Shown here: one piece after another, positions 1 through 7,900 of the stretch
Layout: the number at the start of each line of letters is the position of its first letter
Numbering within the stretch: position 1 is the first letter of the stretch
Source: an uncultured Oscillospiraceae bacterium
GTDB taxonomy: Bacteria; Bacillota; Clostridia; Oscillospirales; Oscillospiraceae
Assembly: GCA_947581795.1 (NCBI GenBank)
Contig: CANPVS010000015.1
Location: forward strand, 1 to 60,303
Reading direction: 5' to 3'
Length of the DNA: 60,303 bases
Position numbers and translations under genes: made by a program
Notes under the pieces: generated by a model
What the model was told of the DNA's origin: nothing
Database searches by the model: none
Seen by the model: the letters and a program-made list of their open reading frames with translations, nothing else

Positions 1-1484
1 CTGGCCATGATGCCGGGCACGCCGCAGCCGGTGGCCACCAGCATGGGGATGAAGCTCTTGCCGGAGAGGCCGAAGCGGCGGAAGATCCGGTCCATGATGA
101 AGGCCACACGGGCCATATAGCCCACATCCTCCAATATGGCCAGCAGCAAAAACAGTACCAGCATCTGAGGCACGAAGCCCAGCACGGCGCCCACGCCGCC
201 CACGATGCCGTCCAGCACCAGGCTCGTGACCACCTCGCCGCAGCCCAGAGCGTTCAGCACCCGCTCCGCCAGCACGGGGATGCCGGGCACCCACACGCCG
301 TAGTCGTGGGGATCGGGCTCGGCCACGGCCAGAGCGTCAGTGTACAGGTCCTCGGTGACGGTCTCGGCGGTGGTCTCGCCGGTCTCGTCGTCGTAGAAAT
401 AGACCTCCGGGTCGCCGGCCTCGTAGGCCTCGATGACCGCCGCTGCCTCCTCGAAGGCCCCGGAATCTTCTTCCCAGGCGTCCTTGTCCGCCGTGAAGGG
501 CACGAACCAGCCGTCCCCGAACAGGCCGTCGTTGGCCCAGTCGGTGCCCATAGTACCGATGGAGAAGCCCCAGCCGCCCATGGCGATGGCGTAGATGAGG
601 AACATGACGCAGGCGAAAATGGGCAGGGCCAGCCACCGGTTGGTGACCACCCGGTCGATCTTGTCGGAGGCGTTCATCTTCTCCCTGCTCTTCCGTGCAT
701 AGCACCGGGAGATGATGGAGCCGATGTAATCGTACCGCTGGGCGGTGATGATGGATTCCGCGTCGTCGTCCATCTCCTGCTCGCAGGATTTGATGTCCTC
801 CTCGATGTGGGCCAGGGAGGCGCTGTCCAGCCCCAGCTGCTCCGCCACCTTCCGGTCCCGCTCAAAGAGCTTGATGGCGTACCAGCGCTGCTGCTCCTCC
901 GGCAGGCTGTGGACGGCCACCTCCTCGATGTGGGCCAGGGCGTGCTCCACGCACCCGGCGAACCGGTGCTGAGGCACGGTCTTCCGGCCGCTGGCCGCCA
1001 GCTCCACGGCGGCGTCCGCCGCGGCCTTGATCCCGTCGCCTTTCAGGGCGGAGATCTCCACCACCTGGCAGTCCAGGGCCCTGGAAAGCTCCTTCACGTT
1101 CACCTTGTCCCCAGCCTTGCGGACCACGTCCATCATGTTCACCGCCACCAGCACCGGGATGCCCAGCTCCACCAGCTGGGTGGTCAGGTACAGGTTCCGC
1201 TCCATGTTGGTGCCGTCCACGATGTTCAGTATCACATCCGGCCGCTCCTGAATGAGGTAGTTCCGGGCCACCACTTCCTCCAATGTATAGGGGGACAGGG
1301 AGTAGATGCCGGGCAGGTCCGTGACGGTCACGTCCCTGTGGTCTTTGAGCTTACCCTCTTTTTTCTCCACCGTGACCCCCGGCCAGTTGCCCACGTACTG
1401 GCTGGCGCCGGTGAGGGCGTTGAACAGCGTGGTCTTGCCGCAGTTGGGGTTTCCCGCCAGGGCGATGGTTATGTTCTTTTCCAT
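1..1484 (-). CDS. feoB: Ferrous iron transporter FeoB, C-terminus cut by the window edge
   Basis: About 494 N-terminal residues of FeoB, the GTP-gated inner-membrane ferrous iron permease. The protein starts MEKNITIALAGNPNCGKTT, so the G1 P-loop GNPNCGKTT lies at residues 11-19. It is followed by the switch region NWPGVTVEKKEG, the G3 motif DLPGIYSL and the G4 motif NMMD, as in all FeoB G domains. The helical spacer and the first membrane segments follow. The open frame runs off base 1 inside the conserved core segment that reads KSFIPMLVATGCGVPGIMA, which precedes the pore region. It is the last gene of a feoA-feoA-feoB run on the minus strand, under the operator cluster at 2043-2216. The start has AGGCAG upstream, a fair ribosome binding site. 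Confidence 0.95.
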   Translation of the reverse strand, partial: MEKNITIALAGNPNCGKTTLFNALTGASQYVGNWPGVTVEKKEGKLKDHRDVTVTDLPGIYSLSPYTLEEVVARNYLIQERPDVILNIVDGTNMERNLYLTTQLVELGIPVLVAVNMMDVVRKAGDKVNVKELSRALDCQVVEISALKGDGIKAAADAAVELAASGRKTVPQHRFAGCVEHALAHIEEVAVHSLPEEQQRWYAIKLFERDRKVAEQLGLDSASLAHIEEDIKSCEQEMDDDAESIITAQRYDYIGSIISRCYARKSREKMNASDKIDRVVTNRWLALPIFACVMFLIYAIAMGGWGFSIGTMGTDWANDGLFGDGWFVPFTADKDAWEEDSGAFEEAAAVIEAYEAGDPEVYFYDDETGETTAETVTEDLYTDALAVAEPDPHDYGVWVPGIPVLAERVLNALGCGEVVTSLVLDGIVGGVGAVLGFVPQMLVLFLLLAILEDVGYMARVAFIMDRIFRRFGLSGKSFIPMLVATGCGVPGIMA

Positions 1485-1556
1485 ATCAAGCTGCCTTTCT
1501 CTCCATAAGACTGGGCCCTCCCACAGGCCCTTTGACTTTGTTTTGGGGGTCCGCCC

Positions 1557-1781
1557 TCACGCGGGCTCTACCAGGATCATCTCAGAATCAGATTTCCGCA
1601 GACTCAGTTCATACCCGCGGATGGTGATTTCAATGGGGTCGCCCAGTGGGGCCACCTTGCGGATATAGATGCTCTCGCCCTTGGTGATGCCCATGTCCAT
1701 GATGCGGCGCTTCACCGCGCCGGCGCCCTCCAGTTTGGCCACCCGGACCGTCTGGCCCACCTGGGCCTGTCTCAACGTCAT
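1557..1781 (-). CDS. feoA: FeoA family protein (copy next to feoB)
   Basis: A 74-residue FeoA protein, a small cytoplasmic SH3-like beta-barrel that supports FeoB. It begins MTLRQAQVGQTVRVAKLEG and carries the family pattern RRIMDMGITKGESIYIRK, then PLGDPIEITIRGYELSLRK near the end. The length is normal for FeoA (about 75 residues). It lies 72 bases upstream of feoB and 25 bases downstream of the second feoA-like gene, so all three are probably one transcript. How FeoA acts on FeoB is not settled in the literature; its role here rests on family and position. Confidence 0.93.
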   Translation of the reverse strand: MTLRQAQVGQTVRVAKLEGAGAVKRRIMDMGITKGESIYIRKVAPLGDPIEITIRGYELSLRKSDSEMILVEPA

Positions 1782-1806
1782 GATGCTCTCCTTTCCGTCC
1801 GCGCCG

Positions 1807-2016
1807 TCAGACGTAGATCTTCTTCGCCATCTCCATGCTGATGGCTACCCGGCAGTCCCGGACACTGACGATCAGGTTGCCCCCGATGTCGTTGACCACC
1901 GTCACGGGACTTCCCACCACGAACCCCAGGTTCTCCAGGAACCGGCGGGTCTCCTGGGTCCCGCCGATGCGGGTGATGAGACTGCTCTCCCCCTTGTGCA
2001 GCAATGAAAGCGGCAT
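1807..2016 (-). CDS. FeoA family protein (first gene of the feo operon)
   Basis: A 69-residue second FeoA-like protein (MPLSLLHKGESSLITRIGG...). It keeps the SH3-like pattern: RRFLENLGFVVGSPVTVV, then IVSVRDCRVAISMEMAKKIYV, where FeoA proteins have the conserved R-G/D-x-R-x-A/L-x-x segment. Two feoA genes ahead of feoB is a common layout in clostridia. It is the promoter-proximal gene, so the operators just upstream control all three. The start follows GGACGGAAC, a moderate ribosome binding site. Confidence 0.88.
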   Translation of the reverse strand: MPLSLLHKGESSLITRIGGTQETRRFLENLGFVVGSPVTVVNDIGGNLIVSVRDCRVAISMEMAKKIYV

Positions 2017-2042
2017 GTTCCGTCCTCCCAGCGCGGCTTTGA

Positions 2043-2216
2043 TTAGTAGTTACTAACTACCGGGCCGTGAAATAGCTGTTAGGCACCCCTAACAGCACTA
2101 ACATATTAGTTAGTCAAAACTAAAATGTCAAGATTTTTTCCCCGTCCATCCGGGATTTCGTCACATTGTCCCATAGGGGGCGCCGCTGCGGGGCCCAAAT
2201 TATTAGTAATAACTAA
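2043..2216. promoter_or_regulatory. Cluster of four TTAGK-N4-MCTAA palindromes (DtxR/IdeR-like iron operators)
   Basis: Four 14-bp palindromes with identical geometry lie upstream of the feo operon: TTAGT-AGTT-ACTAA at 2043-2056, TTAGG-CACC-CCTAA at 2079-2092 (inside a longer 9-bp-arm palindrome, 2075-2096), TTAGT-CAAA-ACTAA at 2110-2123, and TTAGT-AATA-ACTAA at 2203-2216. The half-site TTAG(G/T) resembles known boxes of DtxR-family metal repressors. Iron-dependent repression of feoAAB is therefore the likely role (inference). No regulator gene of this family is in the window. Confidence 0.7.
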
Positions 2217-2344
2217 CTCGTTTCCCTGCCCGGCCTGTACTATTTTTTGACATCTCCGAATACATATGGTATACTGAACAAGCCCGGATGAAGGCCGGAC
2301 TGTTGAATAGGTGAAAAATGGTTATACATATAGGAGACTGAACC

Positions 2345-2596
2345 ATGCTGGAATATCGTTTTGACACACAGCTGCTCATCGAGGGGCACGACCTGGACGA
2401 GGACGTGATCCATGACTACATCATGGCCAACATCCCCGGGGACTGCCTGCTGGCGGTGGGCGACGAGGACCTGATCAAGATCCACTTCCACACCAACGTC
2501 CCCTGGAAGGTGCTGGAGTACGGCGCCTCCCTGGGCGACATCTTCGACGTGGTGGTGGAGAACATGGAGCGCCAGGAAAACGGCCTCAAGGGCTGA
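2345..2596 (+). CDS. Small protein like the C-terminal tail of FakA/DAK2-type fatty acid kinase
   Basis: An 83-residue protein. Its centre, LLAVGDEDLIKIHFHTNVPWKVLEYGASLGDIFDVVVENMERQ, matches the C-terminal segment of FakA-like (DhaL plus DegV-partner) kinases, where the pattern is VVGDDDLVKVHVHTNDPGKVLEYA followed by ENMREQ. Only this segment is present, so the gene is a stand-alone tail domain without the kinase part. The start is preceded by ATAGGAGACTGAACC, and a good terminator follows. It is a short gene of its own and not part of the divergent feo operon. Its function is unknown; it could be a domain-sized regulator or a remnant kept under selection. Confidence 0.72.
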   Translation: MLEYRFDTQLLIEGHDLDEDVIHDYIMANIPGDCLLAVGDEDLIKIHFHTNVPWKVLEYGASLGDIFDVVVENMERQENGLKG

Positions 2597-2613
2597 ATGA
2601 CCGAACACGCAGC

Positions 2614-2645
2614 AAAAAACGCGCCGGAAAGGCGCGTTTTTTGTT
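2614..2645 (+). terminator. Rho-independent terminator after the FakA-tail gene
   Basis: A GC-rich stem, AACGCGCC with loop GGAAA and GGCGCGTT, is flanked by A- and T-runs. It can act in both directions, ending both the small plus-strand gene and the RCC1 gene arriving on the minus strand. Confidence 0.85.
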
Positions 2646-2655
2646 GTTTAGGGAG

Positions 2656-4986
2656 TTACAATTTTACGATATGACCTTCCGAAATGCGAAACGTCTGGTC
2701 AAATTCTTTACGCTTTTTCCCGCACAGAAGATACATTACAGGATTTCGCCAATCAGTTTGATAATGCTTTAACAGCATTTTTTCCTGTATCTCGTACTCT
2801 TTTCTTCCTGCCTCTGTTTTTATCTCCTGTTCCATCAAGAGAGCAAAGCCGGCGACCTCGGTTTTTTTCCGCAAGAGTTGTCGCAGATGGTCGACCTCTG
2901 CCTGGGCGAAGGCCGCTTGTTCGTGGGTCTCATAGAGGATGCCGTTGATGGTACGGGCGGCGATATCCTGCTGGATCTGCGCCTGTGAAAATTGCTGGAT
3001 CGTATCTGTTACGACAGCTGGGCCGAAAGAATCCTCGGTAGAACGCATAAAAAACGCGAGATCTTCTACGTCCTGTTCGCTGAGACCTGCTGCGATCCTC
3101 ATGTCAATAAGTCTCTTGAGCTGTGCGCTCATATCCATACCGTCCTCCTGCATGGTGGCGCAGGAAGAGGCCAGCTCGCAGAATGTTTTGGTGTCCGGTA
3201 CCGATTTGCAGCCGGCAAGCCTCTTGAGCCTGTCTGCATATTTCCTCTCTAAGACTTCCTTCTGCTTAGACAAAAACCCCTCGTAATAGCCGTACTTTTT
3301 CGCATATTCGGCCAGGCCGCCGCTGTCGTCCAGCTTTAAGATAAGCGCAGTCTCGATCACATCGGTGTCGATTGGATTTGCTTTGAATGCCTGGGAGAGG
3401 ATGGCGCGCTGCTGGGAACGGCCAATGTTGCCGGCGTGCATACAGTTATCCCGAAGCGCCGCCGCTTTCTCGCTGTCGAAATCGTAGTCCTCTATGAGGC
3501 CGCGCTCCAAAAGGATCCTCTTTTCTATACTGTAGCCTATCGTGCGCATGAGCCCACCAGCGTTAATAAATGTAGTGATCGTCTCCTTATCTGAGAATAG
3601 TTTGGCTTTTACTTTGTCCACTTCCGGAGAGGCCGGGACGCTCTGGAGTTTTTCGTAGACCGCGCGCTGGTCTTTCATTAAGGTAGTATATACAGGAGCG
3701 AATTCTTTGCCATATTCTCTCGTTAAGATAGCTGTATTGTATTCATAGATACCGAAAGAAATAAGGGATTTAACGACGCTGTCCAAAATCAACTCCTGTA
3801 GCTTATTTAACATGACATCCAGATTTTTCATGTAGTGGTCATAGGATTTCATGTTCAGATATGCTTCTTTTGCTCCCTGCTTGTACACTTCAAACTCTGT
3901 CAGATAATTCTTCCAGAGTCGGAAACAGTTTTCCCGGAGCGTGGTCATAAGGAAATAATCTCCGAAAATGTCATAAGCGACTGTCCCGTCTGGCAGTTCT
4001 TCCACAGGCAAGTGTTTTGAGGGGCTCTGTTTTATTGGGGAGGGAGCGGAGTTGAAAAGCTTCCACCGTTTGATATCGGTATCGTCATAGTCCTCGGCGG
4101 GACCCGCGATCAGTACAGTGCCAGATGCGGTTAATCCATATATGCGGTCGCTTGCGGCGATGGAAATGATATCGTGCCAGCCGGATACGTCATGCTCGTC
4201 GTCGATCGCGCCAGCGACCACAACAGAGCCGTCTGCACACAAGCCAACTGTAAAGTCATAGCTTATCGCAATAGAAACTATGGATTTCCAATCCTCTACA
4301 TTGCACCGGCCATATGTGTTGTCCCCAGCGGCTATCACAGTACCGTCCGCACGCAGACCTACGATGTGGTTATACTCTGCAACTATGTACACAATGCCAG
4401 TCCAACGGGAAAGCTGCTCACCGACGCGGCTGTGATATCCGGCGACAGTCAGGGTGCCATCTGCGTGCACCCCGACCGTGTAGTTGTAACCTGCGGCAAT
4501 GGCAGTGATACCTTTCCATTCAGAGACGTTGCACTGACCATTCTCATTGTCTCCTGTTGCCACAACTGTGCCGTCTGCGCATAGGCCGACCGTGTGGCTG
4601 CAGCCTGCGGCAATGGCGGTGATACCTTTCCATTCAGAGACGTTGCACTGACCGCTCTCATTGTTCCCGGTCGCCACCACAGCACCATCCGCACGCAACC
4701 CGACCGTAAAATCGTTAACGCCCCCGCCAAATGCGATATCTACGATATCACGCCAGCCAGAAACATTACATTGGCCGCAATCCTTCCAGTTAGAATTCTC
4801 GCTATGGGAAAGATATACATTTCCATTTTCATGGATACCTGCCACATAGCACCAACGTACCCGAAGATGTTTTGACGAAGCAACAGCCAGCGCTCTTTTT
4901 TCTGCAAGCCACAGCAAATATGAATTTGGATGATCCTGTGATGCTTGTCTCGCCGCTTGCAGTTCTTTTTCATTGCTTATAGCCAA
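2656..4986 (-). CDS. RCC1-repeat (beta-propeller) protein with long helical C-terminus
   Basis: A 776-residue protein. After about 40 basic N-terminal residues, residues 50-310 hold six or seven RCC1-type repeats built on G-L-x-A-D-G-T/A-V-x-A-x-G-x-N-x-x-G-Q-C-N-V, for example FTVGLRADGAVVATGNN and HTVGLCADGTVVATGDN. These should form one propeller. The rest (about 330-776) is mostly charged and helical, with no signal peptide or membrane segment visible, so the protein is probably cytoplasmic. Two neighbouring repeats are almost identical at the DNA level (111-bp period near 4495-4660). Codon use and base composition are visibly less GC-rich than the flanks. A small membrane protein and an XRE regulator lie just upstream. 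I cannot assign a function; the propeller suggests protein binding. Confidence 0.8.
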   Translation of the reverse strand: MAISNEKELQAARQASQDHPNSYLLWLAEKRALAVASSKHLRVRWCYVAGIHENGNVYLSHSENSNWKDCGQCNVSGWRDIVDIAFGGGVNDFTVGLRADGAVVATGNNESGQCNVSEWKGITAIAAGCSHTVGLCADGTVVATGDNENGQCNVSEWKGITAIAAGYNYTVGVHADGTLTVAGYHSRVGEQLSRWTGIVYIVAEYNHIVGLRADGTVIAAGDNTYGRCNVEDWKSIVSIAISYDFTVGLCADGSVVVAGAIDDEHDVSGWHDIISIAASDRIYGLTASGTVLIAGPAEDYDDTDIKRWKLFNSAPSPIKQSPSKHLPVEELPDGTVAYDIFGDYFLMTTLRENCFRLWKNYLTEFEVYKQGAKEAYLNMKSYDHYMKNLDVMLNKLQELILDSVVKSLISFGIYEYNTAILTREYGKEFAPVYTTLMKDQRAVYEKLQSVPASPEVDKVKAKLFSDKETITTFINAGGLMRTIGYSIEKRILLERGLIEDYDFDSEKAAALRDNCMHAGNIGRSQQRAILSQAFKANPIDTDVIETALILKLDDSGGLAEYAKKYGYYEGFLSKQKEVLERKYADRLKRLAGCKSVPDTKTFCELASSCATMQEDGMDMSAQLKRLIDMRIAAGLSEQDVEDLAFFMRSTEDSFGPAVVTDTIQQFSQAQIQQDIAARTINGILYETHEQAAFAQAEVDHLRQLLRKKTEVAGFALLMEQEIKTEAGRKEYEIQEKMLLKHYQTDWRNPVMYLLCGKKRKEFDQTFRISEGHIVKL

Positions 4987-5050
4987 AGCTTTTCCCTCCT
5001 TATATATCCGCCGGAAGAGTATTACCGACGATTTCTCTGTATGGGAACGG

Positions 5051-5239
5051 TCAATGGGTAAACAGCGTCTTGATCAGTGCGATCGGGATCAATACCCAAC
5101 CCAAAAATGTCGCATATACAAACTTTTTAATAAAAAACGCTACCCCGTTTGAGTAGACAACAACTTTATTGGCGTATATAGTCCTGTTCACTGCCCAAAG
5201 GCCAGCCAGAACATATATAAGAAGAAAAAGCGTTTCCAC
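5051..5239 (-). CDS. Small two-helix membrane protein
   Basis: A 62-residue protein with a GTG start. It has two hydrophobic segments: residues 3-16 (TLFLLIYVLAGLWAV) and about 40-58 (YATFLGWVLIPIALIKTLF), with a basic loop between. It stands 65 bases upstream of the RCC1 gene on the same strand and shares its lower GC content, so the two may be cotranscribed. AAAGGAA precedes the start at a somewhat long spacing. I do not recognise a family. Confidence 0.55.
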   Translation of the reverse strand: METLFLLIYVLAGLWAVNRTIYANKVVVYSNGVAFFIKKFVYATFLGWVLIPIALIKTLFTH

Positions 5240-5389
5240 GGGTCATTACCGTTCCTTTCTTTAAATTATAAGCTATCAGATGATTTCAATAATACCATGT
5301 TATTGTCTTAAAGTAAATAATCATTTGCTTGTAGATTCTAATAATTTACTTTCCCTCTTGGTACAATCATAGTATCAGGAGGGACTGTT

Positions 5390-5620
5390 ATGCAGACTGA
5401 GTATCCGGAACGATATAGGACCTTGGGGCTCAAGATCGCCTATTACCGAAAGAAGGCCGGGTATACCCAGGAGGCCTTCGCGGAGAAGATAGGCCGGAGT
5501 CTGAACTTTCTTGCTCAGGTGGAAGGCTCCAGCACGACGAAAGGCATATCCCTGGAGACGCTCTTTAAGATCTGCGAAGTCTTGGATATCCAGCCGGGTA
5601 AGCTGCTGGACGACGACTGA
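5390..5620 (+). CDS. XRE-family helix-turn-helix regulator
   Basis: A 76-residue single-domain regulator. The HTH runs from about residue 10 to 68, with LGLKIAYYRKKAGYTQEAFAEKIGRSLNFLAQVEG as helices 1-3 and SLETLFKICEVLDIQPGKLL as the last two, the standard Cro/CI-like layout. It starts after AGGAGGGACTGTT, a strong ribosome binding site. It is transcribed away from the RCC1 and small membrane pair; the AT-rich gap 5240-5389 is the likely shared control region. A role in controlling those genes is inference from position only. Confidence 0.88.
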   Translation: MQTEYPERYRTLGLKIAYYRKKAGYTQEAFAEKIGRSLNFLAQVEGSSTTKGISLETLFKICEVLDIQPGKLLDDD

Positions 5621-5640
5621 CCGCCGATAATATAAAACAA

Positions 5641-5666
5641 ACGGGAAGCTCGCGAGAGCTTCCCGT
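5641..5666. terminator. Bidirectional hairpin between converging genes
   Basis: Perfect 11-bp arms ACGGGAAGCTC and GAGCTTCCCGT around a GCGA loop, between the XRE gene and the SH3b gene arriving from the other strand. Confidence 0.8.
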
Positions 5667-5695
5667 TAACTATTATGGTCATGCGCGACAGCCGG

Positions 5696-6985
5696 TCAGT
5701 TCTTGGTGGCGTAGGTGGAAATGACGTAGCCGGTGGTGCCGTTGTAGGACACCTGGTACCAGTCGCCGCTCTGGCCGGTGCAGGTGAGGACGGTGCCGGA
5801 GTTGACCTGCCCGATGGCGTTGTAGTCGGTGCCCGGGCCGGAGCGGATGTTCACCATGTTGCCGGTGATGGTGACGGTGCCGCTGGTGGTCGTGGCGCCG
5901 CCGCTGCTGCCGGAGCCGTCGGAGACCAGGCTGGTAAAGATGTAGTACTCGGCGCCGTTATACTGGACGCGGGTCCAGCTGTCGGTGTAGCCGGTGCGGG
6001 TCAGCTGCGTGCCCGTGGAGACCACGCCGATGGAGTCGTAGTTGGTACCCGGCCCCTTGCGCAGGTTGGCGTCGCTGGTCACGGTGACGGTGCCGCTGGC
6101 GGCGGTCACGTTGATGACGGGCGCCGGGGAGGCGGTGGGCTGGGTGGTGGACAGGAACGAGTCGCTGATATAGGCGTCGCCGCCGCTGTAGGAGATGCGG
6201 CTCCAGCCGTTGCTGACCCGGCCCGTGCGGGTGTAGTACTGGCCGGTGCTGGCGGAACCGATGACGTCAAAGTCCGTGCCGGGGCCCTTGCGGATATTCA
6301 CCCCGGAGCCGGTGAGGTACACCGTCTCGTTCACATCCTGGATGGTGTAGGGCAGGGGCGAATTGCTGGGCGAGGGAACGGGCGAAGGCGTGGCGGCCAC
6401 GATGGGCGTGGTCACGACTGCGGGCACGAGCGGCGTGTTGGTGGGCGCCGGGATGATGGTGGGGATAGGCGAGCTGCTGGGCGCGGGGGAGGCGGTGGCC
6501 TCGGCTACCTGGAACTCCGGCGAGGGCGCCTTGGCCTGGCCCTCCTGGGCGGGCCGCTGGTTCAGCTTCACCACCAGGATGATGGCCACTACGATGATGA
6601 CCAGGATGATGGCCAGCACCGCGGCGATCTGCCACATGCGCCGGTCCCGTCCGTCCCGGTCGGCGTCCGGACCGCCCCGGGCGGTCTGCACGGGCCGGGG
6701 GGCCCTGTCGTCATAGCTCACGCGCCCCCGGCGGTCAGGGCCGCCGCGGTCGTCCTCTCTGTCCGGGGAGAAGAAGCCGGCGCCCTCCTCCGCGGGGTGC
6801 TCCAGCTCCTCCGTGGGCCGGACGGGCTTGGGCAGGTCCCGAAGGGCGTCGCTCTTCCGGTCGTTCCGCCGGGGAAGGGTCCCCACCCGGCCGGAGTCCA
6901 TGGAGGCGTTGCACTTGCGGCAGTACCGCATGTCCGCCGGCATCATCGCCCCGCAGTTGGGGCACTTGCGCATGTTTTTCTTCAT
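5696..6985 (-). CDS. Zinc-ribbon membrane protein with three bacterial SH3 domains
   Basis: A 429-residue protein. A zinc ribbon sits at the N-terminus (KCPNCGAMMPADMRYCRKC, residues 7-25). A charged linker leads to a single membrane helix near 113-138 (AAVLAIILVIIVVAIILVV), then a Pro/Thr/Ala-rich stalk (about 150-205) and three SH3b repeats. Each repeat has the typical V-N-I-R/L-R-K/S-G-P-G-T-D/N-Y/F start, as in VNIRKGPGTDFDVIGS, ANLRKGPGTNYDSIGV and VNIRSGPGTDYNAIGQ. The ribbon faces the cytoplasm and the SH3b domains should bind cell-wall peptide or glycan outside. It lies 36 bases after purN on the same strand. No enzyme domain is seen; a wall-sensing or scaffolding role is inferred. 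Confidence 0.85.
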   Translation of the reverse strand: MKKNMRKCPNCGAMMPADMRYCRKCNASMDSGRVGTLPRRNDRKSDALRDLPKPVRPTEELEHPAEEGAGFFSPDREDDRGGPDRRGRVSYDDRAPRPVQTARGGPDADRDGRDRRMWQIAAVLAIILVIIVVAIILVVKLNQRPAQEGQAKAPSPEFQVAEATASPAPSSSPIPTIIPAPTNTPLVPAVVTTPIVAATPSPVPSPSNSPLPYTIQDVNETVYLTGSGVNIRKGPGTDFDVIGSASTGQYYTRTGRVSNGWSRISYSGGDAYISDSFLSTTQPTASPAPVINVTAASGTVTVTSDANLRKGPGTNYDSIGVVSTGTQLTRTGYTDSWTRVQYNGAEYYIFTSLVSDGSGSSGGATTTSGTVTITGNMVNIRSGPGTDYNAIGQVNSGTVLTCTGQSGDWYQVSYNGTTGYVISTYATKN

Positions 6986-7021
6986 ATCCCAGATCCCCTT
7001 ATCATATAAGTCGGAAATTCG

Positions 7022-7654
7022 TTATTTTTTCTCCTCGGCCAGGTGGACGACGCCGTCCTCCACCTTTAGCTGGCCCTGGCAGAACATGGCCACCGCCTTG
7101 GGCAGCAGCTTCCACTCCGCCTCCTCCATGATGCGCCTCTGGAGAGTCTTGGGCGTGTCACCCTCCCAGACCTCCACCGCCTGCTGGAGGATAATGGGCC
7201 CCGTGGGGCCGGCGGTGACGAAATAGGCCGTGGCGCCGGACAGCTTCACCCCCGCCTGGATGGCCCGCTCGTAGGGCTCCAGGGAGTTCATGTCGCTGCC
7301 GCCGAAGGCGGGCAGGAGCGTGGGGCACACGTTGATGATGCGGTTTTCAAATGTTTTGAGGATGCCCTGGCTCAGAGGCTGGACGTAGCCCGCCAGCACC
7401 ACCAGCTCCGCGTCCAGGTCCTGGAGCTTCTGCTCCACGGCAGTGTTGTAGGACTGGACGTTGGCGAACAGCGACCGGTCCACCACGTAGGCGGGAAGGT
7501 TCGCGCTCTTGGCCCGGATGAGAGCGTATGCCTCCGGGTCGGAGGATATGACCGCCGTCAGCTCGCAGTTGGGTATTTCCCCGAACAGATGGGCGTCCAT
7601 CACGGCCTGCAGGTTCGTCCCGCCGCCGGACACCAGGACCACCGTCTTCACCAT
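7022..7654 (-). CDS. purN: Phosphoribosylglycinamide formyltransferase
   Basis: A 210-residue GAR transformylase, which moves the formyl group of 10-formyl-tetrahydrofolate to GAR in purine synthesis. Visible family features are the N-terminal VLVSGGGTNLQAVMDA (GAR phosphate loop), NVCPTLLPAFGGSDM (the N-x-x-P-x-L-L-P region with the catalytic Asn) and a later GATAYFVTAGPTGPIILQQ. The usual HP-S-LLP reads CPTLLPAFGG here, and the usual GxTVHxV reads GATAYFV, so the His of that motif is replaced by Tyr. Clostridial PurN variants of this kind exist, but activity should be checked. It is not in a pur operon; SH3b is its only close downstream neighbour. GGAGGGGAGGG precedes the start. Confidence 0.87.
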   Translation of the reverse strand: MVKTVVLVSGGGTNLQAVMDAHLFGEIPNCELTAVISSDPEAYALIRAKSANLPAYVVDRSLFANVQSYNTAVEQKLQDLDAELVVLAGYVQPLSQGILKTFENRIINVCPTLLPAFGGSDMNSLEPYERAIQAGVKLSGATAYFVTAGPTGPIILQQAVEVWEGDTPKTLQRRIMEEAEWKLLPKAVAMFCQGQLKVEDGVVHLAEEKK

Positions 7655-7706
7655 TTCGACGTACCCTCCCCTCCAATAGTTTCAGATTTTTACTCTTTGT
7701 TACCGT

Positions 7707-7735
7707 ATTGTAACACATGGTTTTCCAAAAGGCAA
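7707..7735 (-). promoter_or_regulatory. Sigma-A-type promoter of purN
   Basis: On the minus strand TTGCCT (7735-7730), a 17-bp spacer and TACAAT (7712-7707) stand about 50 bases before the purN start. Confidence 0.55.
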
Positions 7736-7753
7736 TATGGTAAACCCCTTCAT

Positions 7754-7861
7754 TTTATAAATTTTCTGAAAAAATCCGCCCGTCCCCGCTTATTCGACCC
7801 CGCCATCCCGCCTGCGGCTGGACTTCTCCAGACCACCGTGTTAGAATAATGACGCAAAATC
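7754..7861 (+). promoter_or_regulatory. Promoter element, copy A, before the RNA-repair operon
   Basis: This element shares three conserved blocks with 10559-10667: TTTATAAATTTTCTGAAAAA (7754-7773), GCTGGACTTCTCC (7817-7829) and TAGAATAATGAC-x-CAAAATC (7842-7861). The last two give a promoter-like layout: TGGACT at 7819, 17 bp, TAGAAT at 7842. CTGGA-CTTC-TCCAG forms a small inverted repeat across the -35 box. It lies 40 bases before the methyltransferase start. Confidence 0.65.
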
Positions 7862-7900
7862 AGTTGGAGTGTGAAGTCATGGAAGGAAGGGAGCGGCGTG

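Noticed and set aside
306-1508. A 400-codon frame opposite feoB
   Set aside because: feoB on the minus strand has all G-domain motifs; the plus frame is compositional.
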